From Flavobacteriales bacterium (GTDB taxonomy: Bacteria; Bacteroidota; Bacteroidia; Flavobacteriales_F; PHOS-HE28), in NCBI GenBank assembly GCA_020635715.1, contig JACJZG010000028.1:1-24301 (forward strand): DNA of 24,301 nucleotides, in the 5' to 3' direction. Position 1 is the first letter of the stretch; the number at the start of each line of letters is the position of its first letter. The translations under genes and the position numbers were made by a program. Below are positions 16,136-22,148 of the stretch, in pieces. The notes beneath the pieces were generated by a model, which was given only the letters and a program-made list of their open reading frames with translations, had not been told where the DNA came from and did no database searches.

Positions 16136-17977
16136 ATGTGCGGGATCGTCGCCTACCTGGGAGAGAAACAAGCCTATCCGATCCTGATCAACGGACTGCG
16201 TCGCCTGGAATACCGGGGCTACGACAGTGCGGGCGTGGCGTTGTTGGAAGGTGATGCGCTGACCATCTACAAGTGCCAGGGGAAGGTGAGCGATCTGGAG
16301 TCGCACATCAACGGCAGGTCCACATTGGGAACGGTGGGCATCGGCCATACGCGCTGGGCCACGCACGGTCCGCCGAACGATGTGAACGCCCATCCGCACC
16401 AGGGCACCAGCGGCGACCTGGCCCTGATCCACAACGGCATCATTGAGAACTATGCGCCGATCAAGGAGGAACTGGTCCACCGCGGCCATGTGTTCCGCAG
16501 CGACACGGACACGGAGGTGCTTGTGCATTTGATCGACGACATCCAGCGGAGCGAGAGCGTGGATCTGGCCGAAGCGGTCCGCCTTGCCCTGTCGAACGTG
16601 GTGGGTGCTTACGCCATCGTGGTCATCGACCGCAAGGACCCGGAGGTGATGGTGGCGGCCCGCAAGAGCTCGCCCTTGGTGATCGGCATTGGTGAGGGTG
16701 AGTTCTTCTGCGCCAGCGATGCCACGCCCATCGTGGAGCACACCAAGAACGTGGTCTACCTCGAAGATGGGGAGATCGCGGTCATCGACCGGACCAAGGG
16801 CCTGAAGATCCGCAACATCAAGAACCAGGTGAAGACCCCCTTCATCCAGGAACTCGAGATGCAGCTGGAAACGCTGGAGAAGGGCGGCTACGACCATTTC
16901 ATGCTGAAGGAGATCCACGAGCAGTCGCGGAGCATCCGGGACAGCATGCGCGGTCGCCTCAACCTAGGCAAGGGGGAGGTGGTGCTCGGCGGCATCAAGG
17001 ACTACGAGCAGAAGTTCGTCAATGCGAAGCGCATCCTGATCCTGGGTTGTGGCACGAGCTGGCACGCGGGCATGGTGGGCGAATACCTCTTCGAGGAGTT
17101 CGCGCGCATCCCGGTGGAGGTGGAGTATGCCAGCGAGTTCCGTTACCGCAACCCCATCGTCAACGAGGACGACATCGTCATCGCCATCAGTCAGAGCGGG
17201 GAAACGGCCGATACACTGGCCGCCATCGAACTGGCGAAGGGGCGTGGTGCCACCATCATCGGCATCTGCAACGTGGTGGGCAGCAGCATCGCCCGGGTCA
17301 CCCATGCGGGTTCGTACACGCACGCCGGGCCGGAGATCGGGGTGGCCAGCACCAAGGCCTTCACCGCACAGGTCACCGTGCTGACCCTGATGGCGCTGAT
17401 GATCGGGCAGAAGCGCGGCACGCTCAGCGGCGGCAACTTCTACCGCCTGTTGAACGAGCTGGACGCCATTCCGGACAAGGTGCAGAAGCTGCTCCAGAAG
17501 GAGGCGCAGATCAAGTACATCGCCGACATCTACAAGGATGCGAGCAACGCGCTCTACCTGGGTCGCGGCTACACCTTCCCGGTGGCTTTGGAGGGGGCGC
17601 TCAAGTTGAAGGAGATCAGCTACATCCACGCAGAGGGGTATCCGGCCGCCGAGATGAAGCACGGCCCCATCGCGCTGATCGATGAGGCGATGCCGGTGTT
17701 CGTGATCGCCACCAAAGGAGCCAGCTACGAAAAGGTCGTGAGCAACATCCAGGAGGTGAAGGCGCGCAAAGGCAAGATCATCGCCATCGTCACGGAAGGC
17801 GATACCATGGTGAAGGACCTGGCCGATCATGTGATCGAGATCCCGGAGACCGCCGACCCGCTGGTTCCTCTGCTCAGTGTGGTGCCCCTGCAGTTGATCA
17901 GCTACCACATCGCGGTGATGCGCGGTTGCAACGTGGACCAGCCCCGCAACCTGGCCAAGAGCGTCACTGTGGAGTGA
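16136..17977 (+). CDS. glmS: Glutamine-fructose-6-phosphate aminotransferase
   Basis: A 613-residue GlmS, which makes glucosamine 6-phosphate for peptidoglycan and lipopolysaccharide. Cys2 of 'MCGIVAYLG' is the nucleophile of the N-terminal glutaminase domain (about residues 2-225). The first SIS domain contains 'ILILGCGTSWHAG' near residue 300, and the second has 'LYLGRGYTFPVALEGALKLKEISY' in type, near 475. The C-terminus 'LAKSVTVE' is the conserved tail. Length is normal. It is the third gene of the glgA-like operon. No ribozyme-like leader is possible in the 6-nt gap. Its last 14 bp overlap the end of the convergent TM2 gene. Confidence 0.98.
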   Translation: MCGIVAYLGEKQAYPILINGLRRLEYRGYDSAGVALLEGDALTIYKCQGKVSDLESHINGRSTLGTVGIGHTRWATHGPPNDVNAHPHQGTSGDLALIHNGIIENYAPIKEELVHRGHVFRSDTDTEVLVHLIDDIQRSESVDLAEAVRLALSNVVGAYAIVVIDRKDPEVMVAARKSSPLVIGIGEGEFFCASDATPIVEHTKNVVYLEDGEIAVIDRTKGLKIRNIKNQVKTPFIQELEMQLETLEKGGYDHFMLKEIHEQSRSIRDSMRGRLNLGKGEVVLGGIKDYEQKFVNAKRILILGCGTSWHAGMVGEYLFEEFARIPVEVEYASEFRYRNPIVNEDDIVIAISQSGETADTLAAIELAKGRGATIIGICNVVGSSIARVTHAGSYTHAGPEIGVASTKAFTAQVTVLTLMALMIGQKRGTLSGGNFYRLLNELDAIPDKVQKLLQKEAQIKYIADIYKDASNALYLGRGYTFPVALEGALKLKEISYIHAEGYPAAEMKHGPIALIDEAMPVFVIATKGASYEKVVSNIQEVKARKGKIIAIVTEGDTMVKDLADHVIEIPETADPLVPLLSVVPLQLISYHIAVMRGCNVDQPRNLAKSVTVE

Positions 17978-18341
17978 GCTGTTCGCGGGGTTCCCCCCAC
18001 ATGATCAGCCTGTCCGAGTTCCGGTATTGCTCAAGGTCCTTGCTGAACAGCAGGTGCCCCAGGTCGATGAGCGGCAGGATCCCGAATCCTCCGAAGGTGA
18101 GGCCGTAGATGATGGCCACCCGTGGAGTGGTGCCGAGGTAGATCCGATGCGCGCCGAACGGACCGAGGAACAGGGCCAGGGCGCTTCCCACCAGGCGTTG
18201 ATCCTCCACCAGGACCTCCACGGAGTCGACCACCGGCACTTCTGCCAATGGGCGGAACGGTCCTCCGGCCTTTGCCATGGATCCGGAAAGGCACCAGATC
18301 ATCAGGAGCAGCAGGCGTGTGGGACCTGTTCGGTGCTGCAT
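17964..18341 (-). CDS. TM2-domain membrane protein
   Basis: A 125-residue protein with a signal or first membrane segment at residues 8-24 and a TM2 domain at about 52-95: 'SALALFLGPFGAHRIYLG', a short turn, then 'GFGILPLIDL'. TM2 proteins are two-helix membrane proteins of unknown role. The C-terminal tail is hydrophilic. ATG 18341 (MQHRTGPTRLLLL) is preferred over 18392 because the longer form would start inside the sod terminator hairpin. A TACTTTTG box ends 4 nt before this ATG. The 3' end overlaps glmS by 14 bp on the other strand. Confidence 0.82.
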   Translation of the reverse strand: MQHRTGPTRLLLLMIWCLSGSMAKAGGPFRPLAEVPVVDSVEVLVEDQRLVGSALALFLGPFGAHRIYLGTTPRVAIIYGLTFGGFGILPLIDLGHLLFSKDLEQYRNSDRLIMWGEPREQLTPQ

Positions 18342-18345
18342 GGCA

Positions 18346-18353
18346 CAAAAGTA
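18346..18353 (-). promoter_or_regulatory. -7 box TACTTTTG joined to sod terminator
   Basis: An exact TAnnTTTG box on the minus strand, 4 nt before the TM2 gene's ATG and one base after the hairpin at 18355-18384. The T-run can serve both as terminator tail and as promoter. Confidence 0.5.
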
Positions 18354-18354
18354 G

Positions 18355-18384
18355 AACGGGTACCAGCGGCTGCTGGTACCCGTT
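18355..18384 (-). terminator. Hairpin downstream of sod
   Basis: A perfect 13-bp inverted repeat (18355-18367 and 18372-18384) with a 4-nt loop, 14 nt after the sod stop. It is followed on the minus strand by CTACTTTTG, giving a short T-run. Confidence 0.7.
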
Positions 18385-18398
18385 CCGCCCAAAGAGCA

Positions 18399-19007
18399 TC
18401 ACTTGCCAGCGCCGTAGCGACGGGCCACCTCGGGCCAGTTCACCACGTTCCAGAAGGCCGCGATGTAATCGGGCCGACGGTTCTGGTAGTGCAGGTAGTA
18501 GGCGTGCTCCCACACGTCCAGGCCCAGGATGGGGGTGCCCCCGCAGCCGGTGTTCGGCATCAGCGGGTTGTCCTGGTTGGGGGTGCTGCACACCTCGAGT
18601 TTGCCGCCTTTGTGCACGCAGAGCCAGGCCCAGCCACTGCCGAAACGCGTGGCACCGGCCGCTGCGAACTTCTCCTTGAAGGCATCGAACGAGCCGAAGG
18701 CCGCATCGATCGCGGCAGCCAGATCACCGCTGGGTGAGCCACTGGCTTTCGGGGCCATGATGGTCCAGAACAGGCTGTGGTTGAAATGCCCCCCGCCGTT
18801 GTTCCGCACGGCGGCGTTGGTCATGTCCATCCCCTTCATCAGGTCCTCCAACGACTTGTTGGCGTCGGGAGAGCCTTCTAGGGCCTTGTTCAGGTTGTTC
18901 ACATAGGCGGCATGATGCTTCCCGTGGTGGATGCGCATGGTCTCCGCGTCGATATGGGGTTCCAGGGCATCTGGAGCATAGGGTAGGTCAGGTAGGGTGA
19001 AAGCCAT
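18399..19007 (-). CDS. Superoxide dismutase, Mn/Fe family (Mn-like)
   Basis: A 202-residue enzyme converting superoxide to peroxide and oxygen. Metal ligands by family alignment are His27, His77, Asp164 and His168 ('DVWEHAYY'). The N-terminus 'YAPDALEPHIDAETM' and 'GGGHFNHSLFW' follow the Mn-enzyme pattern, as does the active-site Gln in 'STPNQDNPLMP'. Cambialistic use of iron cannot be excluded. There is no signal peptide, so it is cytoplasmic. It is monocistronic: a TATCTTCG box upstream and a strong hairpin 14 nt after the stop. It is divergent from the alanine-rich lipoprotein. Confidence 0.96.
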   Translation of the reverse strand: MAFTLPDLPYAPDALEPHIDAETMRIHHGKHHAAYVNNLNKALEGSPDANKSLEDLMKGMDMTNAAVRNNGGGHFNHSLFWTIMAPKASGSPSGDLAAAIDAAFGSFDAFKEKFAAAGATRFGSGWAWLCVHKGGKLEVCSTPNQDNPLMPNTGCGGTPILGLDVWEHAYYLHYQNRRPDYIAAFWNVVNWPEVARRYGAGK

Positions 19008-19047
19008 GTTGGTCGGTTTCTAACGGGTTTCTGTCGAATGTTCAGGC

Positions 19048-19055
19048 CGAAGATA
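19048..19055 (-). promoter_or_regulatory. Candidate sod -7 box TATCTTCG
   Basis: A one-mismatch TAnnTTTG box, 40 nt before the sod ATG. The identical octamer precedes the tRNA-Leu. Confidence 0.4.
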
Positions 19056-19076
19056 AGGCCCGAGAGGGCCAAGGAC

Positions 19077-19106
19077 TTGCGGGGATCAAGGTTCCCATTA
19101 CTTTTG
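19077..19106 (+). promoter_or_regulatory. Consensus Bacteroidota promoter
   Basis: A -33 TTG (19077-19079), 19-nt spacer, and -7 box TACTTTTG (19099-19106). This is the best promoter in the window, 29 nt before the ATG of the alanine-rich lipoprotein. Confidence 0.75.
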
Positions 19107-19135
19107 CGCCCACTTTCACCAATACCAACAGGGAA

Positions 19136-19387
19136 ATGATCAAGAAGTTCGCACTGCTCGCCACGATGGCTGCCTTCTTCGTTGCATGCGGAAGCAGCAC
19201 GCAGGAGAACATGGAGAACAAGGTCGATGAGACCGCCAACGCCGCTCAAGAGGCGATGGACAAAGCCGCTGCTGAAGCTGAGGCTGCTGCCGCTGAAGCT
19301 GCTGCTGCTACCGAAGCTGCCATGGACACCGCTGCTGCCGCTGTTGAGACGGCTGTTGACGCTGCCCACGAGGCTGCTGGCCACTAA
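19136..19387 (+). CDS. Small alanine/glutamate-rich lipoprotein
   Basis: An 83-residue lipoprotein. The signal MIKKFALLATMAAFFVAC ends in a lipobox with Cys18. The remaining 65 residues are almost entirely Ala, Glu, Met, Thr and Asp in heptad-like spacing, predicting one long amphipathic helix, comparable in design (not in sequence) to Lpp-type envelope lipoproteins. Function is unknown. Alanine is encoded mostly by GCT, whereas neighbours favour GCC and GCG; this fits a highly expressed gene. A consensus promoter 29 nt upstream and a strong terminator 20 nt downstream make it an isolated transcription unit, which supports it as real despite its low complexity. Confidence 0.85.
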   Translation: MIKKFALLATMAAFFVACGSSTQENMENKVDETANAAQEAMDKAAAEAEAAAAEAAAATEAAMDTAAAAVETAVDAAHEAAGH

Positions 19388-19407
19388 GCCAACACATCCA
19401 ATACCGA

Positions 19408-19440
19408 GAAAGGGGCCCTTCGGGGTCCCTTTCCTTTTTT
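19408..19440 (+). terminator. Intrinsic terminator of the alanine-rich lipoprotein gene
   Basis: An 11-bp stem (one G-T pair) closed by a TTCG tetraloop, followed by C and six Ts. It begins 20 nt after the stop codon. On the minus strand there is no T-run, so it acts in one direction. Confidence 0.9.
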
Positions 19441-19447
19441 GGGCCAT

Positions 19448-21088
19448 CTAGTCGGCGCTGACAGGGAGGGGGTGTTCCGCAAGCTCCCGGCGGGCCCGCT
19501 GATAGGCGCGGTCCTCCTCCAGCAGGATCCGGTAGTAACCATCATCGCCCCAAACATTGCGCGCGATACCCGCCTTGATCCGCATGGCGATCTGACCGGC
19601 GGAGCGCGTGATCTCCCCGGGCCTCGGTGTGATCCCCTTTTCCGCGGCGAAGCGGTAGAACTCGTCCAGCAAGGCCGGAACGACCGTGTACTTCCGCGCG
19701 AACGCTTCGCTGTCCGGATACCGCGCGTGGAGCCTGGCGCGCTCCCGATCGGCCACATTGAAGGAGAACTGGTTCAGGGTGCCGCTGAAGAACAGGTCGG
19801 TGAGGAAGGCGGAAGTCCCGGCCGTATCGGTGGGGATGAAGACGTCGGGTACCACTCCACCACCGCCGTAGACCGTGCGACCGTCCACCGTATGGAAGGT
19901 CTTCGTGCTGTCCGTGGGGATGCTGTCCGCGTTGAGCAGTTCACCGTGGCTGGCGCGCACCTCGAAGTCGTCCATGTAGTCGATGCCTTCCCCATAAGGG
20001 CGTTGGATGGATCGTCCGCTCGGGGTGTAGTAACGGGCCGTGGTGATCCGTACCGCACTGCTGTCGGGCAGGGGGATGTGTTCCTGCACCAGCCCTTTTC
20101 CGAAGGTCCGACGACCAACGAGCAGGCCTCGGTCGTTGTCCTGAATGGCACCGGCCACGATCTCACTCGCACTTGCGGAGCCTTCGTCAATGAGGATGGC
20201 CAGAGGCGTTCCCTCGTATCCCCCACTGCGCGTGGCGTCCGCTTCCTGTCGTGGTGAGTGCCGTCCCTCCGTGTACACGATGGCCCGTCCATTGGCCAGG
20301 AACTCATCCGCCAGGTCGATGGCCGCATTGAGGTAGCCCCCGCCATTACCGCGGAGGTCAAGGACCATGCGCTTCATGCCATCCGCCTTCAGGGCGTCCG
20401 CCGCACGCACGAACTCCTCATGCGTGTTCTTGGCGAAGCGGACCAGCTTGATGTAACCGGTCCCATCATCGTCAAGCAGGGAGGCTGCCACGCTATGGAT
20501 GGGGATCTTTCCCCGTTCGATGGTGACATCGAAGGGCTTGGCCATGCCGGACCGCACGATGCCCACGACCACACTGCTGCCCTTCGGGCCGCGCAAGTGG
20601 GTCATTACCTGGTCATTCGTGATGCCGATACCGGCGAGCTTCTCGCCATTCGCCGAGATGATCCGATCGCCGGCCTGGATCCCGACAGCGGCGCTGGGCC
20701 CACCCTCGACGGGCGAGATCACCATCACGGTGTCATGCTGGATCGAGAACTCGACGCCGATGCCTTCGAAGCTGCCCTCCAGCGGCTCCTGGGCGGCCCG
20801 TAGTTCGGCGGCGCTGATGTAGTAGCTGTGCGGATCGAGGCGTTGGAGCAGGTCCTGGAGCACCTCGTCCACGAGCTGGTCCTTGGCCACCGAATCCACG
20901 TACTGGGCATCGATCAGATCAACGACCTGGCTGATCTTGTCCGATGAGGTCGGCTTGCGCAGGTTGAACACGGTGAGCGGCCCACCGGCATCTCCGGCCA
21001 TGTCCCGTCCGATGAAGAGGCCGGCCACCAGGCTCAGTGCGACGAGCAAAGGATAGAAGGGGGAAGGTCGACGACGTGGCTCAAACAT
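19448..21088 (-). CDS. S41 family C-terminal processing protease (CtpA-like)
   Basis: A 546-residue periplasmic serine protease anchored by an N-terminal membrane helix (residues 11-28). A PDZ domain covers about residues 105-190 ('PVEGGPSAAVGIQAGDRIISANG'). The peptidase core has 'MVLDLRGNGGGYLNAAIDLAD', the catalytic Ser in 'DEGSASASEI' (Ser306 by family alignment) and Lys331 in 'RRTFGKGLVQ'. The C-terminal 150 residues are an extension common in Bacteroidota homologues. Such proteases trim envelope or secreted proteins from their C-termini. Its ATG overlaps the end of the dCMP deaminase gene by 8 bp, so the two form an operon. Confidence 0.95.
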   Translation of the reverse strand: MFEPRRRPSPFYPLLVALSLVAGLFIGRDMAGDAGGPLTVFNLRKPTSSDKISQVVDLIDAQYVDSVAKDQLVDEVLQDLLQRLDPHSYYISAAELRAAQEPLEGSFEGIGVEFSIQHDTVMVISPVEGGPSAAVGIQAGDRIISANGEKLAGIGITNDQVMTHLRGPKGSSVVVGIVRSGMAKPFDVTIERGKIPIHSVAASLLDDDGTGYIKLVRFAKNTHEEFVRAADALKADGMKRMVLDLRGNGGGYLNAAIDLADEFLANGRAIVYTEGRHSPRQEADATRSGGYEGTPLAILIDEGSASASEIVAGAIQDNDRGLLVGRRTFGKGLVQEHIPLPDSSAVRITTARYYTPSGRSIQRPYGEGIDYMDDFEVRASHGELLNADSIPTDSTKTFHTVDGRTVYGGGGVVPDVFIPTDTAGTSAFLTDLFFSGTLNQFSFNVADRERARLHARYPDSEAFARKYTVVPALLDEFYRFAAEKGITPRPGEITRSAGQIAMRIKAGIARNVWGDDGYYRILLEEDRAYQRARRELAEHPLPVSAD

Positions 21089-21545
21089 CCTGTTCGGCTT
21101 CCAGTTTCGTCACCAGTACCCCACCCTTCGTCAGCAGGTCCAGGCCGGCCGGGTCCTTGTATGCGTCCTGGAACACAAGCCGGTGTATGCCGGCCTGCAG
21201 GACCAGCTTGCTGCACTCCTTGCACGGTGAGTGGGTCAGGTATAGCGTGGCGCCGCGGGCGTTGTTCGTGCTACGGGCCACCTTCAGGATGGCGTTGGCT
21301 TCGGCATGCAGCACGTACCAGTGGGTCAGGCCGTTCACGTCCTCACAATCGTTGGGGAATCCGGTTGGGGTGCCGTTGTAGCCATCGCTGATGATCATGC
21401 CTTCCTTCACGATCAGCGCACCGACCTTCTTGCGGGTGCAATGGCTGAGCCTGGCCCATTCGAGCGCCATGCGCATGTAGGCGCGGTCGTAGCGTTCCTG
21501 TTTGGCCGGTTCAGCGTGAACGATGGCGTCCTGAGCAGTGGACAT
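21081..21545 (-). CDS. dCMP deaminase
   Basis: A 154-residue zinc-dependent deaminase (ComEB/dCMP deaminase family) that turns dCMP into dUMP for dTTP synthesis. Zinc ligands and the catalytic Glu are in 'LHAEANAI' (His80, Glu82) and 'SPCKEC' (Cys108, Cys111). 'YNGTPTGFPNDCE' matches the family's nucleotide-binding loop. Length is normal. It is the first gene of an operon with the S41 protease. A TACTTTCA box lies 7 nt before the ATG, directly after the hairpin at 21561-21585. Confidence 0.93.
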   Translation of the reverse strand: MSTAQDAIVHAEPAKQERYDRAYMRMALEWARLSHCTRKKVGALIVKEGMIISDGYNGTPTGFPNDCEDVNGLTHWYVLHAEANAILKVARSTNNARGATLYLTHSPCKECSKLVLQAGIHRLVFQDAYKDPAGLDLLTKGGVLVTKLEAEQDV

Positions 21546-21552
21546 CGGGGCG

Positions 21553-21560
21553 TGAAAGTA
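21553..21560 (-). promoter_or_regulatory. Candidate -7 box TACTTTCA
   Basis: A two-base mismatch to TAnnTTTG at its end, 7 nt before the dCMP deaminase ATG. It directly abuts the hairpin at 21561-21585, as at the sod-TM2 junction. Confidence 0.35.
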
Positions 21561-21585
21561 CTACGGCCGCAAGCTGCGGCCGTAG
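21561..21585 (-). terminator. Hairpin after the tRNA-Leu locus
   Basis: A perfect 10-bp inverted repeat (CTACGGCCGC / GCGGCCGTAG) with a 5-nt loop, one base after the CCA end of the partial tRNA copy. On the minus strand it is followed by TACTTTC. It is probably the original terminator of the tRNA gene. Confidence 0.6.
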
Positions 21586-21609
21586 GTGGTACCCAGGGCG
21601 GGACTCGAA

Positions 21610-21668
21610 CCTCCCTTCGGGAGGCAGGCCATCCCTCCGGGAGGCAGGCCATCCCTCCGGGAGGCAGG
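21610..21668 (-). repeat. Three tandem palindromic units inside the tRNA copy
   Basis: Units of 19, 20 and 20 bp at 21610-21628, 21629-21648 and 21649-21668. The first is CCTCCCTTCGGGAGGCAGG on the plus strand; the other two differ at a few bases (CCATCCCTCCGGGAGGCAGG). Each can fold into a short GC-rich hairpin. Confidence 0.9.
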
Positions 21669-21705
21669 CCCGCACGAATTGCTACTGGTGTTTGAGACCA
21701 GCGCG

Positions 21706-21724
21706 CCTGCCTCCCGAAGGGAGG
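21706..21724 (-). repeat. Inverted single copy of the palindromic unit
   Basis: CCTGCCTCCCGAAGGGAGG on the plus strand, the exact reverse complement of the unit at 21610-21628. It is inserted after GGTAGA in the D-arm of the tRNA copy. Confidence 0.9.
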
Positions 21725-21725
21725 T

Positions 21726-21995
21726 CTACCGATGATCGGCCTTCTTCTGTTCCAATAAGCCGTAGAGGAACTCCTTTCCTTGTCCACTCTTTAGATATTG
21801 CTCTCTTTTTCGAGCAGTGGCCCGATCCGGGCATTGCTCTACGTGCAGGATCTCGAAGGGCCGGTAGGGTTTTGTGGTCCGCTCCCTTCCACCTTGATGT
21901 CGTCGCACTCGATCCTCAAGGTCTTGAGTGATGCCGACGTATATGTATGGTCGGCTCAGACTGGCGAGAGCGTAAACCCAGCAGTGAGCACTCAT
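21726..21995 (-). CDS. GIY-YIG nuclease domain protein
   Basis: An 89-residue single-domain protein. 'WVYAL' (residues 6-10) and 'YIYVGIT' (17-23) form the GIY-YIG core; Arg29 in 'DLEDRVRRHQGG' and Glu65 in 'ARKREQYLKSG' are in the positions of the catalytic Arg and metal-binding Glu. The active site therefore looks intact. ATG 21995 is chosen because it starts the domain; the open frame continues to 22073 but reads into the spacer. The stop codon TAG is the conserved GGTAG of the D-loop of the partial tRNA copy. No promoter box is visible in the 85 nt upstream, so expression may depend on read-through from tRNA-Leu. A homing or mobility role is inferred from context. Confidence 0.85.
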   Translation of the reverse strand: MSAHCWVYALASLSRPYIYVGITQDLEDRVRRHQGGRERTTKPYRPFEILHVEQCPDRATARKREQYLKSGQGKEFLYGLLEQKKADHR

Positions 21996-22148
21996 GCGTC
22001 CTTGGCCTGGTTCGAACCCAACCGCGCTCGATAGGAGGTAGAGCCCTATGGATCCTATCGCCTTGAGCGTCAAGACCCAGTACCCAGGGCGGGACTCGAA
22101 CCCGCACGAATTGCTTCACTGGTGTTTGAGACCAGCGCGTCTACCGAT
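21734..22148 (-). mobile_element. Putative 415-bp GIY-YIG element in tRNA-Leu
   Basis: The sequence TCTACCGAT (plus strand) of the D-loop occurs at 22140-22148 and at 21725-21733, a 415-bp period. Between them lie a complete tRNA 3' portion, a hairpin spacer and the GIY-YIG ORF. The arrangement suggests an element that enters the D-loop and restores the tRNA with its own 3' portion. No transposase, integrase or terminal repeats are seen, so mobility is inferred. Confidence 0.4.
22029..22060 (-). other. Hairpin between tRNA-Leu and the GIY-YIG ORF
   Basis: An 8-bp perfect stem (CGATAGGA / TCCTATCG) with a 16-nt loop that itself can form TAG-GGCT-CTA. It begins 20 nt after the tRNA 3' end. There is no T-run, so a processing or structural signal is more likely than a terminator. 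Confidence 0.6.

Larger units (their letters stand above)
21587..21733 (-). pseudogene. Partial, interrupted tRNA-Leu(CAA) copy with encoded CCA
   Basis: This is a 3' portion of the tRNA-Leu found intact at 22081-22162. It runs from the D-loop (TCGGTAGA) to discriminator A and an encoded CCA (21589-21587). The anticodon arm, T-loop and 3' acceptor strand are identical to the intact gene. It lacks the 5' acceptor strand and 5' D-stem. Two palindromic insertions break it: 19 bp at 21706-21724 in the D-arm and 59 bp at 21610-21668 at the T-stem/T-loop junction. A 2-nt (GA) deletion removes most of the variable-arm stem. It cannot fold as a tRNA by itself. Confidence 0.85.

Noticed and set aside
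15143..16918. A 591-codon minus-strand frame opposite DUF4270 and glmS.
   Set aside because: It spans two real plus-strand genes and has low-complexity His/Arg/Gln content.
19136..19387. Dismissing the alanine-rich ORF as simple-repeat noise.
   Set aside because: A lipobox, consensus promoter and strong terminator frame it precisely, so I kept it as a gene.
21610..21668. Possible CRISPR array from the 20-bp tandem repeats.
   Set aside because: The units are directly adjacent with no unique spacers, and lie inside a tRNA copy; no cas genes are present.
21587..21733. Second functional tRNA-Leu, perhaps with introns at the insertions.
   Set aside because: It lacks the 5' acceptor strand and 5' D-stem and has a damaged variable arm; removing the insertions would not restore a full tRNA.
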